Shown here: one piece after another, positions 1 to 8,286 of the stretch
How positions within the stretch are numbered: position 1 is the stretch's first letter
Layout of the letters: the number at the start of each line of letters is the position of its first letter
From: Microbacterium testaceum
GTDB taxonomy: Bacteria > Actinomycetota > Actinomycetes > Actinomycetales > Microbacteriaceae
Length of the DNA: 64,000 nt
Direction of reading: 5' to 3'
Assembly (NCBI RefSeq): GCF_001476655.1
Contig: NZ_LDRT01000021.1
Location: 21,795-85,794 of the forward strand
The notes under the pieces: generated by a model
The model's database searches: none
Told to the model about the DNA's origin: nothing
What the model saw: the letters and a program-made list of their open reading frames with translations, nothing else
Program-made: the position numbers and the translations under genes

Positions 1-512
1 TAGTAGTCGTTCGAGGGGTGCAGGATGCTCGCGAACGCCTCGGTCCGGTCGGCGACGATGCCCCGAGCGACGAGCGCGTCCGCGATGTGGGGGCGGCCGA
101 CCGTCGCGCCGTCGGTCGTCTGGGCGACGATGTCATCCCAGGCGATGTCGTAGTCGCGGGAGATCCGTTCGGCCATGATCTGCGCGCGATCCAGGCGCGA
201 CGAGCGGATGCGATCCGTCATGGCCCGCAGACCGGAATCGTCGGGGTCGATGAGGTAGGCGAGCACGTGCACGCTCCTCCACCGATGCCGCGCCGACAGC
301 TCCATGCCCGGGACGAAGGTCATGCCGAGCGAGGTCGCCGCTTCCGCCGCCTCCGCCCAGCCCGAGGTCGTGTCGTGGTCGGTGAGCGCGGCGGTGCGCA
401 GACCGTGACGGTGGGCTGCCGCCATGACCAGAGCGGGCGCCTCTGTCCCGTCGGAGTGCGTGGAGTGGAGGTGCAGGTCGCTGGGCCCCTCGAATCGCCG
501 ATCGTGCTCCAC
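1..512 (-). CDS. PHP-domain metal-dependent phosphoesterase, 3' end missing
   Basis: The visible 170 residues begin with the PHP metal-binding motif DLHLHSTHSDGT (about residues 12-23), followed by LTDHDT, the second metal-ligand motif. This is the YciV/RNase AM-like branch of the PHP superfamily, cytosolic enzymes that hydrolyse phosphoesters such as 3',5'-nucleotide bisphosphates or short RNA 5' ends; the exact substrate is not readable here. The start is GTG, placed 6 nt after a TAGGCT hexamer, so the transcript is probably leaderless. The reading frame stays open to the window edge (last residues HPSNDYY). The gene is divergent from the EEP-family gene at 622. Confidence 0.85.
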   Translation of the reverse strand, partial: MEHDRRFEGPSDLHLHSTHSDGTEAPALVMAAAHRHGLRTAALTDHDTTSGWAEAAEAATSLGMTFVPGMELSARHRWRSVHVLAYLIDPDDSGLRAMTDRIRSSRLDRAQIMAERISRDYDIAWDDIVAQTTDGATVGRPHIADALVARGIVADRTEAFASILHPSNDY

Positions 513-621
513 CCGTCGAGCCTAGCGCGGGTCCGGATCACCGGTCGGGCAGCGCTCGAGCACGGGACCTGCGGCAGCGGCATCCGTGGATCTCTCAGGC
601 GGCTCGCCTAGGGTCGAGCGC

Positions 622-1644
622 GTGCGTCGTCTGTTCGGAGTCCTCGTCGCGCTCGTGTTCGCCGCGGGGGCCGCGGTCCTCACGTGGCCCGGCGCCTTCG
701 GCCTCGAGCGCACCTTTCCGCTCGTCCAGGTGATCTCGTTCCGCGCGGCCCTCGCCGCCGTCTTCGCCGCGGCCGCCGTCCTCGCTCTGCTCTTCGCGCT
801 GATCCGCCCCCTGCGTGCGCTGGCGCTCACCCTTGCCCTCGTCTTCGGTGTGGCCGCCGGAGTCAACGGCGTGACGATCGTGCAGCGCGGCACGGGCGAC
901 GAGACTCTCCCCGAGAAGACCGCGACGAGTCTGCGGGTCATGACGTGGAACACGGCGGGTGCAGCCACCTCGGCAGAGTCGATCGCGCAGTTCGCGGTGG
1001 ACATGCAGGCCGACGTCGTGACGTTGCCCGAGACGACCATCGATACCGGCACGCGCGTCGCCGAGCTCATGCGCGACATGGGTCGACCCATGTGGGCCCA
1101 CCACGCGCAGTACGGGGGTACGGGGTGGGGCGCCACCTCGACCACCGTCCTCATCCGGCCCGAGCTCGGCGACTATTCGGTGATCGACTCCTCGCTCGAC
1201 GGGTCGAGCAACACCTCGACCGTGCCGAGCGCCGTCGCGATGCCGGTCTCCGGCGATGGACCCGTCATCGTCGCCGCGCACGCCGTCGCCCCGCGCGAGG
1301 ACTACATGACGCAGTGGCGATCCGACCTGGAGTGGCTCGCCGACCAGTGCGCGAGCGACAACGTGATCCTCGCGGGCGATTTCAACGCGACGATCGACCA
1401 CATGACCGGGCTCGGGGTCGACGGCGGTACCCTCGGCCGCTGCCGCGACACCACCTCCGAGAGCGGCAACGGCGGCGTGGGCACGTGGCCCACGGATATC
1501 CCCGCGATGCTCGGAGCCCCCATCGACCATGTCATGGCGACGCCGGACTGGACCGTCTCGGGTTCCATCGTCATGCGCACCCTCGACGGTTCCGGAAGCG
1601 ACCACCGCCCCGTCGTCGTCCAGCTCGAGCGCACCGGAGGCTGA
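622..1644 (+). CDS. Membrane-anchored endonuclease/exonuclease/phosphatase family protein
   Basis: 340 aa. Three hydrophobic segments occupy about residues 1-85, followed by an extracytoplasmic EEP (DNase I-like) fold. The active-site signatures are visible: TWNTAG near the domain start, LPETT (metal-binding Glu), GDFNAT (Asp/Asn pair) and GSDHRPV (catalytic Asp-His) near the C-terminus. Relatives hydrolyse phosphodiesters in nucleic acids, sphingomyelin or phosphoinositides; the substrate cannot be deduced. I chose GTG 622 because TAGGGT lies 7 nt upstream, fitting leaderless initiation; an in-frame GTG at 586 would add 12 residues without obvious function. It stands alone ahead of the aminopeptidase P gene. 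Confidence 0.85.
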   Translation: MRRLFGVLVALVFAAGAAVLTWPGAFGLERTFPLVQVISFRAALAAVFAAAAVLALLFALIRPLRALALTLALVFGVAAGVNGVTIVQRGTGDETLPEKTATSLRVMTWNTAGAATSAESIAQFAVDMQADVVTLPETTIDTGTRVAELMRDMGRPMWAHHAQYGGTGWGATSTTVLIRPELGDYSVIDSSLDGSSNTSTVPSAVAMPVSGDGPVIVAAHAVAPREDYMTQWRSDLEWLADQCASDNVILAGDFNATIDHMTGLGVDGGTLGRCRDTTSESGNGGVGTWPTDIPAMLGAPIDHVMATPDWTVSGSIVMRTLDGSGSDHRPVVVQLERTGG

Positions 1645-1731
1645 CGGCGGATTCCGGATGCCGCGCCGCGGCGTCCGCGACACACTCGATCGGCCCGAGC
1701 GCACCGCCGTGAGCAGTGCGAGACTGGATGA

Positions 1732-3189
1732 ATGGAATCCCCCGCCACCGGCGACACGATCGCCCCCTCCGAGCAGGCAGACACCCCCGTGACGGCGGAG
1801 CCGCAGGCGACCGACGCGCCGGCGAACTCGACGACGAACCGCAAAGCTCCGTTCCCGCAGGGGTTCCTCGACACGATCTCGACGGGATGGGCCGAGCGCG
1901 AGGAGCCGACGCCGAGCCTCCGGGAGCAGGCGGCGTGGGCTGCGCGGCGGCGTGCGAAGGTGTCCGCCGCCTTCCCCGGTCAGCGGCTCGTGATCCCCGC
2001 GGGCGGGCTGAAGCAGCGCAGCAACGACACCGACTACCCGTTCCGCGCGCACTCGGCTTTCGCGCATCTGACCGGATGGGCGGCGGACGCCGAGCCCGAC
2101 TCGCTCCTCGTCTTCGAACCGCGCGGTGAGGGACACGACGCCGTGCTGTACTTCCGGGAGCGCGCCGACCGCACGACTGCCGAGTTCTACGCCGACGCGT
2201 CCGTCGGGGAGTTCTGGATCGGGCCGCGTCCGGCGCTCGACGCCGTGGCCGCCGACCTCGGCCTCGCGACCGCGCACGTCGACGGCTTCGTCGCATCCGA
2301 TTCCGACCGGACCGTCGACGACGACGAGGAACTCACCCGATTCGTCTCCGAGCTGCGTCTGATCAAGGACGAGTTCGAGCTCTCCGAGATGGCACTGGCG
2401 GTCGAGGTCACGGCGCGGGGTTTCGACGACATCGTCGCCGAGCTCCCCCGCATCATCGAACACCCGCGCGGCGAGCGGGTCGTGGAGGGCGTCTTCCACC
2501 AGCGTGCCCGCGCAGACGGCAATGCGGTCGGATACGACACGATCGCGGCATCCGGACCCCACGCCTGCTACCTGCACTGGACGCGCAACGACGGCGCGGT
2601 GAAGCCCGGCGACCTCATCCTCGTCGACGCCGGCGTCGAGGTCGACAGCCTCTACACCGCCGACATCACCCGCACACTCCCCGTCTCGGGACGGTTCACC
2701 GATGTGCAGCGCCGTGTGTACGAAGCCGTCCGCGAGGCCGCCGACGCGGCCTTCGAAGCCGCTCGACCGGGCGTGCCGTTCCGTCGCGTTCACGAGGCCG
2801 CGATGGAGATCATCGCCGCGCGCGTAGCCGAGTGGGGCCTGCTACCGGTGACGGCCCAAGAGGCTCTGGATGCCGATACCGGGGGCCAGCACCGGCGTTA
2901 CATGGTCCACGGCACGAGCCACCACCTCGGCATCGATGTGCACGACTGCGCTCAAGCCCGCCGCGACATGTACTACGACGGTCTGCTCGCGCCGGGCATG
3001 GTCTTCACGATCGAGCCCGGGCTCTACTTCCAGATCGACGACCTCACCGTCCCCGAGGAGTACCGCGGCATCGGTGTGCGTATCGAGGATGACATCGTCA
3101 TGACCTCCGACGGTCCGGTGAACCTGTCGGCGGACATCCCGCGCACCGCAGACGAGGTCGAGGACTGGATCGCTCGGCTGTCGCGGTGA
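1732..3189 (+). CDS. pepP: Xaa-Pro aminopeptidase (aminopeptidase P family, M24B)
   Basis: 485 aa. Removes N-terminal residues that precede proline in peptides; cytosolic, dinuclear-metal enzyme. An N-terminal AMP_N domain (around residues 50-190) precedes the pita-bread catalytic domain. The five metal ligands are visible: Asp in LILVDAGVEV, Asp in TADITRT, His in HGTSHHLGIDVHD, Glu in TIEPGLY and Glu in VRIEDDI. Length fits bacterial PepP (about 440-500). The ATG lies 6 nt after GAGACT, a weak -10-like hexamer. Its stop overlaps the next start by 4 nt (GTGA), so it is translationally coupled to a gamma-glutamyltransferase-like gene, suggesting a peptide or glutathione salvage pair. Confidence 0.93.
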   Translation: MESPATGDTIAPSEQADTPVTAEPQATDAPANSTTNRKAPFPQGFLDTISTGWAEREEPTPSLREQAAWAARRRAKVSAAFPGQRLVIPAGGLKQRSNDTDYPFRAHSAFAHLTGWAADAEPDSLLVFEPRGEGHDAVLYFRERADRTTAEFYADASVGEFWIGPRPALDAVAADLGLATAHVDGFVASDSDRTVDDDEELTRFVSELRLIKDEFELSEMALAVEVTARGFDDIVAELPRIIEHPRGERVVEGVFHQRARADGNAVGYDTIAASGPHACYLHWTRNDGAVKPGDLILVDAGVEVDSLYTADITRTLPVSGRFTDVQRRVYEAVREAADAAFEAARPGVPFRRVHEAAMEIIAARVAEWGLLPVTAQEALDADTGGQHRRYMVHGTSHHLGIDVHDCAQARRDMYYDGLLAPGMVFTIEPGLYFQIDDLTVPEEYRGIGVRIEDDIVMTSDGPVNLSADIPRTADEVEDWIARLSR

Positions 3190-4967
3190 GCTTCACTCCT
3201 CCTCCTACGTTCACGACGAGGCCGACCCTTCGGGGAACGTTCGGCATGTCGGCATCCACCCACTGGACGGCCACGGCCACCGCGCAGGCGGTGCTCGAAC
3301 GCGGCGGCAACGCGTTCGACGCCGCGGCGACCGCCGCTTTCGTGCTGCATGTGGTCGAGCCTCACTTGAACGGGCCTGGCGGCGACCTGGTCGCGCTCGT
3401 GCGTCCGGCTGGTGCCGCGGAGCCGGTCGTGCTGATGGGCCAAGGGCCGGCCCCTGCCGCGGCCACGATCGCGCACGTCACGGGGCTCGGGCTCGACCTC
3501 GTCCCGGGCGCGGGCGGGCTCGCCGCCACGGTCCCCGGAGCGGTCGATGCCTGGCTTCTCCTGCTCCGCGAGCACGGCACGTGGGAACTCGCCGACGTCC
3601 TGGCCTATGCGATCGGCTACGCGCGCGACGGACACCCCCTCGTCGCCGGTGCTGCCGCGACGATCGGCCGCGTCGCCGACCTCTTCCGCGATCACTGGCC
3701 TTCCTCGACGGCTCGATGGATGCCGAGCGGCCGGGTTCCCGCCCCCGACACGCTCGTGCGCAACCCGGCGTACGCCGACGTCCTCGACACACTGGTCGCC
3801 GCCGGCCTCGGGGCCGACTCGCGCGAGTCCCGCATCGACGCCGCTCGGACCCGCTGGGCCGACGATGTCCTCCCCGTCGCCGCAGGCTTCGCCGCGAGGC
3901 CGCACCGACACTCGGACGGAGGCGATCACCGAGGCATCCTCGACGACGACGACGTGCGCGCGTGGCGCGCGAGCGTCGAACCGGCGGTCTCGGCCCGGTT
4001 CCGCGGGTGGGACGTGTACAAGCCGGGAGTGTGGACCCAGGGGCCCGCCTTGCTGCAGACGCTGCGGCTGCTCGATCCCCTCCCGGACGACCACCTCGAC
4101 ATCAGCCTCGGGCAGGGGGCGCACCACGTCCTCGAGGCGCAGAAGCTCGCGTACGCGGACCGCGACGCCTGGTTCGGCGACGGCGACGGAGCGGTGTCCG
4201 CCTCGGCCCTCCTCGCCGACGACTACCTCGACGAACGTCGCGCCCTCATCGGCCATGACGCATCGCGAGATTTCCGGCCCGGCGAGCCCGAGGGACGGCA
4301 TCCGGTGATCCCTCCGCTGCGCACGGAGGCGGGTGTCGCCGCCGGGGCGACAGGTGAACCGACGGTTGATCGTTCGGGTCAGACGCGCGGCGACACGTGC
4401 CATATCGACGTCATCGACCGCTGGGGCAACGTGATCTCGGCGACACCGTCCGGCGGCTGGTTGCAGTCGTCGCCGACGGTGCCCGAGCTGGGCTTCTGCC
4501 TCGGCACCCGTCTGCAGATGACATGGCTGGTTCCCGGTCATCCCGCCTCGCTCACCCCGGGGCGACGCCCCCGGACGACTCTGACGCCGACCCTCCTCGC
4601 CCGGGGCGACGAGGTCACCGCGCTCGGGTCACCCGGCGGCGATCAGCAGGACCAATGGCAGTTGCCGGTGATTCTACGGACGCTCGTCGGCGGGTACACC
4701 GCGCAACAGGCGATCGACTCTCCCACGCTCCACACCACCGCGATCGCCGACTCGTTCTGGCCGCGCACCTTGACACCGGCCGGGGCGATGGTCGAGGGGC
4801 GTGTCGGCGACGAGGTCGTCTCGGAACTCGAACGACGAGGACACCGCGTGACGGTCGCCGGGGATTGGGCGCTGGGCCGTGTGAGCGCGGTCGGGCGGGA
4901 CGCCCGCGGCTTGCTGTGGGCGGCCGCGAATCCCCGGGGGATGCAGGGGTACGCCGCGGGGAGATGA
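3186..4967 (+). CDS. Gamma-glutamyltransferase family protein
   Basis: 593 aa. Member of the Ntn-hydrolase gamma-glutamyltranspeptidase superfamily. The N-terminal ERGGNAFDAAATAAF block and GPGGDLVALV segment match the large subunit; GDTCHIDVIDRWGNV carries the Thr expected to become the nucleophile after autocleavage. PGRRPRTTLTPTLL and GSPGGDQQ are the small-subunit substrate-pocket motifs. No signal peptide is evident, unlike secreted Ggt enzymes, so a cytosolic acylase-type role is possible. It starts at GTG 3186, overlapping pepP by 4 nt. The genuine Ggt oxyanion motif is hard to assign, so I keep the name at family level. Confidence 0.9.
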   Translation: MSFTPPPTFTTRPTLRGTFGMSASTHWTATATAQAVLERGGNAFDAAATAAFVLHVVEPHLNGPGGDLVALVRPAGAAEPVVLMGQGPAPAAATIAHVTGLGLDLVPGAGGLAATVPGAVDAWLLLLREHGTWELADVLAYAIGYARDGHPLVAGAAATIGRVADLFRDHWPSSTARWMPSGRVPAPDTLVRNPAYADVLDTLVAAGLGADSRESRIDAARTRWADDVLPVAAGFAARPHRHSDGGDHRGILDDDDVRAWRASVEPAVSARFRGWDVYKPGVWTQGPALLQTLRLLDPLPDDHLDISLGQGAHHVLEAQKLAYADRDAWFGDGDGAVSASALLADDYLDERRALIGHDASRDFRPGEPEGRHPVIPPLRTEAGVAAGATGEPTVDRSGQTRGDTCHIDVIDRWGNVISATPSGGWLQSSPTVPELGFCLGTRLQMTWLVPGHPASLTPGRRPRTTLTPTLLARGDEVTALGSPGGDQQDQWQLPVILRTLVGGYTAQQAIDSPTLHTTAIADSFWPRTLTPAGAMVEGRVGDEVVSELERRGHRVTVAGDWALGRVSAVGRDARGLLWAAANPRGMQGYAAGR

Positions 4968-5050
4968 CCGTCCGCGGCAGCGGGTGAAGCGGGTCGTTCG
5001 CCATCCACAGGGTGAAAACGGCGAGCCGCGAAACTCCCTAGCATCCCGGC

Positions 5051-5404
5051 ATGTCCTACTCGCTGCAGCCCGACCAGGTCATCGGTATCGCCGATCGACT
5101 CCGGCGAGCCCTCGACGACACCCTCGATCGCGCCGACGCGCTCCGCGATGCCGTCGACGCGCTGAGCACCGCTCTCGCCCGTGTAACGCCGGCCCGCGCG
5201 GCGTTCGACGACGTCGCGGATGCCCGGGTCGCCCTGTCACGGGGAATCGTCTCGCACGGGCGTGCCGCTGTGGCCGCTCTCCGCGCCATCGTCGTGGCCT
5301 ACGTGACGGCGGACGACGAGATGGCCGAGACCGCCGCGGCGCTCGACGCGCGCACGCGTGCCCCGCTCTTCGATCCGTCGCGGTTCGGAGCGCGCCCCTC
5401 GTGA
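5051..5404 (+). CDS. Small all-helical protein, first gene of cassette copy 1
   Basis: 117 aa, no recognised family. It reads as two or three long amphipathic helices rich in Ala, Arg and Asp (LRRALDDTLDRADALRDAVD, then a long Ala/Val helix) with no cysteine and no signal peptide. Size and helix pattern resemble ESX/WXG100-type partner proteins, but there is no WxG turn, so that is an analogy only. TAGCAT lies 6 nt before the ATG, suggesting a leaderless mRNA. Its stop overlaps the hydrolase start at 5401 (GTGA). A same-sized gene occupies the same position in the second cassette at 50687-51025. Confidence 0.7.
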   Translation: MSYSLQPDQVIGIADRLRRALDDTLDRADALRDAVDALSTALARVTPARAAFDDVADARVALSRGIVSHGRAAVAALRAIVVAYVTADDEMAETAAALDARTRAPLFDPSRFGARPS

Positions 5405-7128
5405 GCGTGGATCTCGAGGCGATCCCGGTCGCCCCCGCAGACTCCGAAGCCCTGCGTCGCTGCGCGCAGGATCTGCGGAAGGCTGCCGCTCCCCTCCGGC
5501 TGAGCGCGGAGGACGTCCTCTTCTCGTGGGGAATGCTCCCCGAGGTCTACCGCGCACCGGAGTCCGTCGACCTCCACGACGCGATGACCCTCATCGGCCC
5601 CGCCGCTGTCGAGATCCTGACCGGGATCGGGCTCGCGTGCACCGCGGTCGAGACGCTGGCGGACGAACTGGATGCCGTCACCCGAGAACGAGAGGCCCTC
5701 GTTGCGCGTCTGGACGCGCGCGCCGTCCTCGACCGGTTCGCGCTGCCCGTCTCCGACGATCCGTTCGCACAACGTCTCGCCGCCGACGCACGCGCCGACG
5801 AGGAGGCTGAGTTCCGGCGCGCGTGCACGGCACTTCTCGACCGGTACACCGAAGCGGTCGATGCGTGCGCGGCCCAGCTGGGAGCGATTCCGGACATTCC
5901 GTGGGCACTGTCGAGGAGACTCCACGTCGACGAGCAGGCACTGACCGCCGAATCGACCTCGATCACGGATGCCGCTGCCCTCCCCCTCCTCACACGGCTT
6001 GCGGAGAACGGGGGCGCGAACGCGTCTCGGCTCCTCGCCGCGCATCCCGAGTGGGTCTCCATCCTTCGCCGGGCGCAACCTGGAGCGATCGCCACGTGGT
6101 GGAACGCCCTGCCGCCGGCGACGGCGGCCGCTCTGGTGTCCGCGACACCGGCGGTCATCGGCAATCTCGACGGGGTGGCGATCGCCTCGCGTCTCGCCGC
6201 GAATCGCGCTCGAGCCGCAGAGCGGGTCGAGGAACTCCGCCGCGCTCGGCTCGAGGCGTCGGCACTCGCGGAAAGGCTCGGCCCTTCGCTCCGCATTCCC
6301 CTCGCGGAAGCGAAGGTCCGCGTGCGCGAACTCGATCTCGAGATCGCCTACTTCGAAGCCGTGCGTGACGGGCGCAAGCAGCTCTACGCATGGGATCCCG
6401 ACCGTGGTTCACTGATCGAGATGTCCGGCGACCCGTCGCAGGCCACCTCGGCTCTCTTCGTGGTTCCGGGCACGAACACGAGGGCCGCGTCGTTCTTCGG
6501 CGACGAGCCGATCACGAGGTTCGCGGATTGGCAGAGTTCCACCGCCCACGGATCTGCCGTCAGCTTCACCGTCATGACGGGACCGATGCCGCAACTCAGC
6601 GAGATCCCGCTCGGAGGTGGGCCGCAGTTCAACACTTACGCCTCGCAGCGAGCACCCGAGTATGCGGACTTCGTCAAAGGAATCGAAGCCACGCGGCCCG
6701 ACCTCTGGACGATGAGCTACGAACACTCTTACGCCGGCGCAATCGGCAGCGCGGCGGAGGCGTACGGCGGAATTGTGAATGCCCGTTTCATGGCGGCGAC
6801 GGTTGGCGCGGTCGGCCCATACACACCGGCGTCCGAGACGCAATACTTCGCCGCGCAGGCACCGGACGACATCAATCGTTACTACGCCGGTCTGCGCCTC
6901 GCCGACCTCGGGTTCGACGTGCCTCCAGAGTCTTTCCCAGGCGTGCAGATAGTCGACAGTCGCTTGCCCGGGGTCAACCCGCAAAACCTCATCGTCGGCG
7001 GCACGATGGGAATTGTTTCGGACAGCATCGGACACCACAACGCGCTCATGAGCGACGACGAGAGGATCAACGGCACCGTTCTCAACTCCGTCAGCTCGCT
7101 GCTGCTCACCGAAGGAAAAGCGACATGA
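5401..7128 (+). CDS. DUF1023-like alpha/beta hydrolase with helical N-terminus (cassette copy 1)
   Basis: 575 aa. An N-terminal helical region (about 1-240) contains SWGMLPEVYRAPES and long Ala/Arg/Glu helices. The middle segment shows the DUF1023-type signature: LLAAHPEW, WWNALPPATAAAL, IGNLDGV and LAANRAR, then FVVPGTNTR. The putative nucleophile Ser443 is in YEHSYAG; the usual GxSxG flanking glycines are Glu and Ala here, whereas cassette copy 2 has GHSWG. A likely catalytic His is in GHHNAL near residue 545. GTG 5401 was chosen over earlier in-frame starts because those would run through the upstream gene. No signal peptide. It overlaps the lipoprotein gene by 4 nt (ATGA). Substrate unknown. 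Confidence 0.75.
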   Translation: MSVDLEAIPVAPADSEALRRCAQDLRKAAAPLRLSAEDVLFSWGMLPEVYRAPESVDLHDAMTLIGPAAVEILTGIGLACTAVETLADELDAVTREREALVARLDARAVLDRFALPVSDDPFAQRLAADARADEEAEFRRACTALLDRYTEAVDACAAQLGAIPDIPWALSRRLHVDEQALTAESTSITDAAALPLLTRLAENGGANASRLLAAHPEWVSILRRAQPGAIATWWNALPPATAAALVSATPAVIGNLDGVAIASRLAANRARAAERVEELRRARLEASALAERLGPSLRIPLAEAKVRVRELDLEIAYFEAVRDGRKQLYAWDPDRGSLIEMSGDPSQATSALFVVPGTNTRAASFFGDEPITRFADWQSSTAHGSAVSFTVMTGPMPQLSEIPLGGGPQFNTYASQRAPEYADFVKGIEATRPDLWTMSYEHSYAGAIGSAAEAYGGIVNARFMAATVGAVGPYTPASETQYFAAQAPDDINRYYAGLRLADLGFDVPPESFPGVQIVDSRLPGVNPQNLIVGGTMGIVSDSIGHHNALMSDDERINGTVLNSVSSLLLTEGKAT

Positions 7129-7607
7129 AACACCCGCTCACAGTTCTCGCTCTCACCGCCGGAATGCTCATCCTCTGCGGTTGCGCGGCCGCTGCCCCGA
7201 CTTACGAGGAAGTACGCGCTGAGGCAGACGAGGTCCTACAGGAGGTTGCAGATCTCGTCCCCGAGCCGAAGGAAGTGATTCCTACCGAAGGCATCGAACC
7301 GTACAGCTGTAAGGACGAGCTCATCTTCGGTAAAGGCAAGGGCAAGTTCTATACCGGCCAGTGGGCAGTGTTCGTTGACGAATCTTTTGACATCCCTTCG
7401 TTCATCGCTCAAGTCCCCGACGCGCTTGGCGCCGGCTGGAGCGAACAAACTCTAGGCGTCCCGGTCAGCTTCGCGCAGGTCTACCTCGTTCGTGATTTTC
7501 CGCGAATGACCCTCACCGTCCGGGAATTGACGATAGAGGGCCGCAAAGCCATCGACCTCCTCGCCATCTCCCGCTGCGGCACCATCCCCGAGACCCCCGC
7601 TCCCTAG
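7125..7607 (+). CDS. Lipoprotein of cassette copy 1
   Basis: 160 aa. A type II signal peptide ends at the lipobox LCGC (about residue 18), predicting a membrane-anchored, extracytoplasmic lipoprotein. After the anchor comes a short coiled segment (EEVRAEADEVLQEVADLV), a Cys in YSCKDE, a mixed alpha/beta region with FYTGQWAVFVDE, and a second Cys in SRCGTIP near a Pro-rich end. The two cysteines could form a disulfide. The layout matches the lipoprotein at 48469-48969. Base composition is poorer in GC than neighbours (34 of 60 bases at 7261-7320). No family was recognised with certainty; LppA-like actinobacterial lipoproteins are a possibility. Confidence 0.75.
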   Translation: MKHPLTVLALTAGMLILCGCAAAAPTYEEVRAEADEVLQEVADLVPEPKEVIPTEGIEPYSCKDELIFGKGKGKFYTGQWAVFVDESFDIPSFIAQVPDALGAGWSEQTLGVPVSFAQVYLVRDFPRMTLTVRELTIEGRKAIDLLAISRCGTIPETPAP

Positions 7608-7614
7608 CGGGACC

Positions 7615-8286
7615 TCACAGCGACCGGATGAACCCCGCGACAACGGGCGCCAGGCCCGCGCCGACCTCGTCCGCCGGTCGACGGGCGCCCTTCACCTCGA
7701 AAGAGTGATTCGCGCCGGCGATCCAATGCACGCGAGCGACCGGGCACGACGCCACGGCCTCGATGAGCTGCTCGTGCGGGTCGACGAAAGGATCGTTCTC
7801 GCCCTCGACGAACAACTGGGGCGGCGACACCCGCGGGAGGTGCTCCACCCGCGGTTTGTCGGGACGACCCGGCGGGTGCAGGGGGTACCCCAGGTACACG
7901 AGAGCAGCCGGGGTGATGAGGCCGTCCGCCGTAGCGAGGGATGCCATCCGCCCGCCATACGACTTCCCCGCCGCGATAAACGCTCCCGGTGCCGAGTTCT
8001 CGACGCACCATTCCTGCACAGCCGCCCACGTGCTCGTGGCTGCGGCGGCGGGTCCCGGCATCCGGCGCCCTGCCTCCACGTAGGGGAAGACGAATCGCAG
8101 CACGGCGAAGCCGTCTGACGTAAGCGCTGTGGCGAGCCCCTCGAGGAAAGGATGCGTCATGCCGGCGCCCGCTCCGTGAGCGAGGGCGATCGTGGCGGAC
8201 GCGTCGGCGCTCGCGTCCCACAGCCCCGAGACGCTTGCGGCTCCGCCCGGCAGATGAACCGGGATGCGAACGGGCTCGCTGGTCAC
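7615..8286 (-). CDS. Alpha/beta hydrolase, TEX30/KANL3-like family
   Basis: 223 aa, a compact alpha/beta hydrolase. LAHGAGAGMTHPF forms the oxyanion-hole region, AAGKSYGGRMAS carries the nucleophile Ser in GKSYGG, and EGENDPF and GANHSF provide the Asp and His of the triad. The GKSxGG elbow is typical of the KANL3/Tex30-like dienelactone-hydrolase relatives found across actinobacteria; substrate unknown. Its GTG start overlaps the stop of the preceding stress-protein gene by 4 nt, so the two are co-transcribed. It is convergent with the cassette 1 lipoprotein, only 7 nt away. It is unrelated in motif to the DUF1023-type hydrolases of this window. Confidence 0.85.
   Translation of the reverse strand: MTSEPVRIPVHLPGGAASVSGLWDASADASATIALAHGAGAGMTHPFLEGLATALTSDGFAVLRFVFPYVEAGRRMPGPAAAATSTWAAVQEWCVENSAPGAFIAAGKSYGGRMASLATADGLITPAALVYLGYPLHPPGRPDKPRVEHLPRVSPPQLFVEGENDPFVDPHEQLIEAVASCPVARVHWIAGANHSFEVKGARRPADEVGAGLAPVVAGFIRSL

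Noticed and set aside
595..2793. 732-codon minus frame across the EEP and pepP genes
   Set aside because: Shadow of two well-supported plus-strand genes.
5051..5404. Calling the small cassette protein a WXG100/ESX protein
   Set aside because: Size and helices are similar, but there is no WxG motif and no secretion gene in the window.
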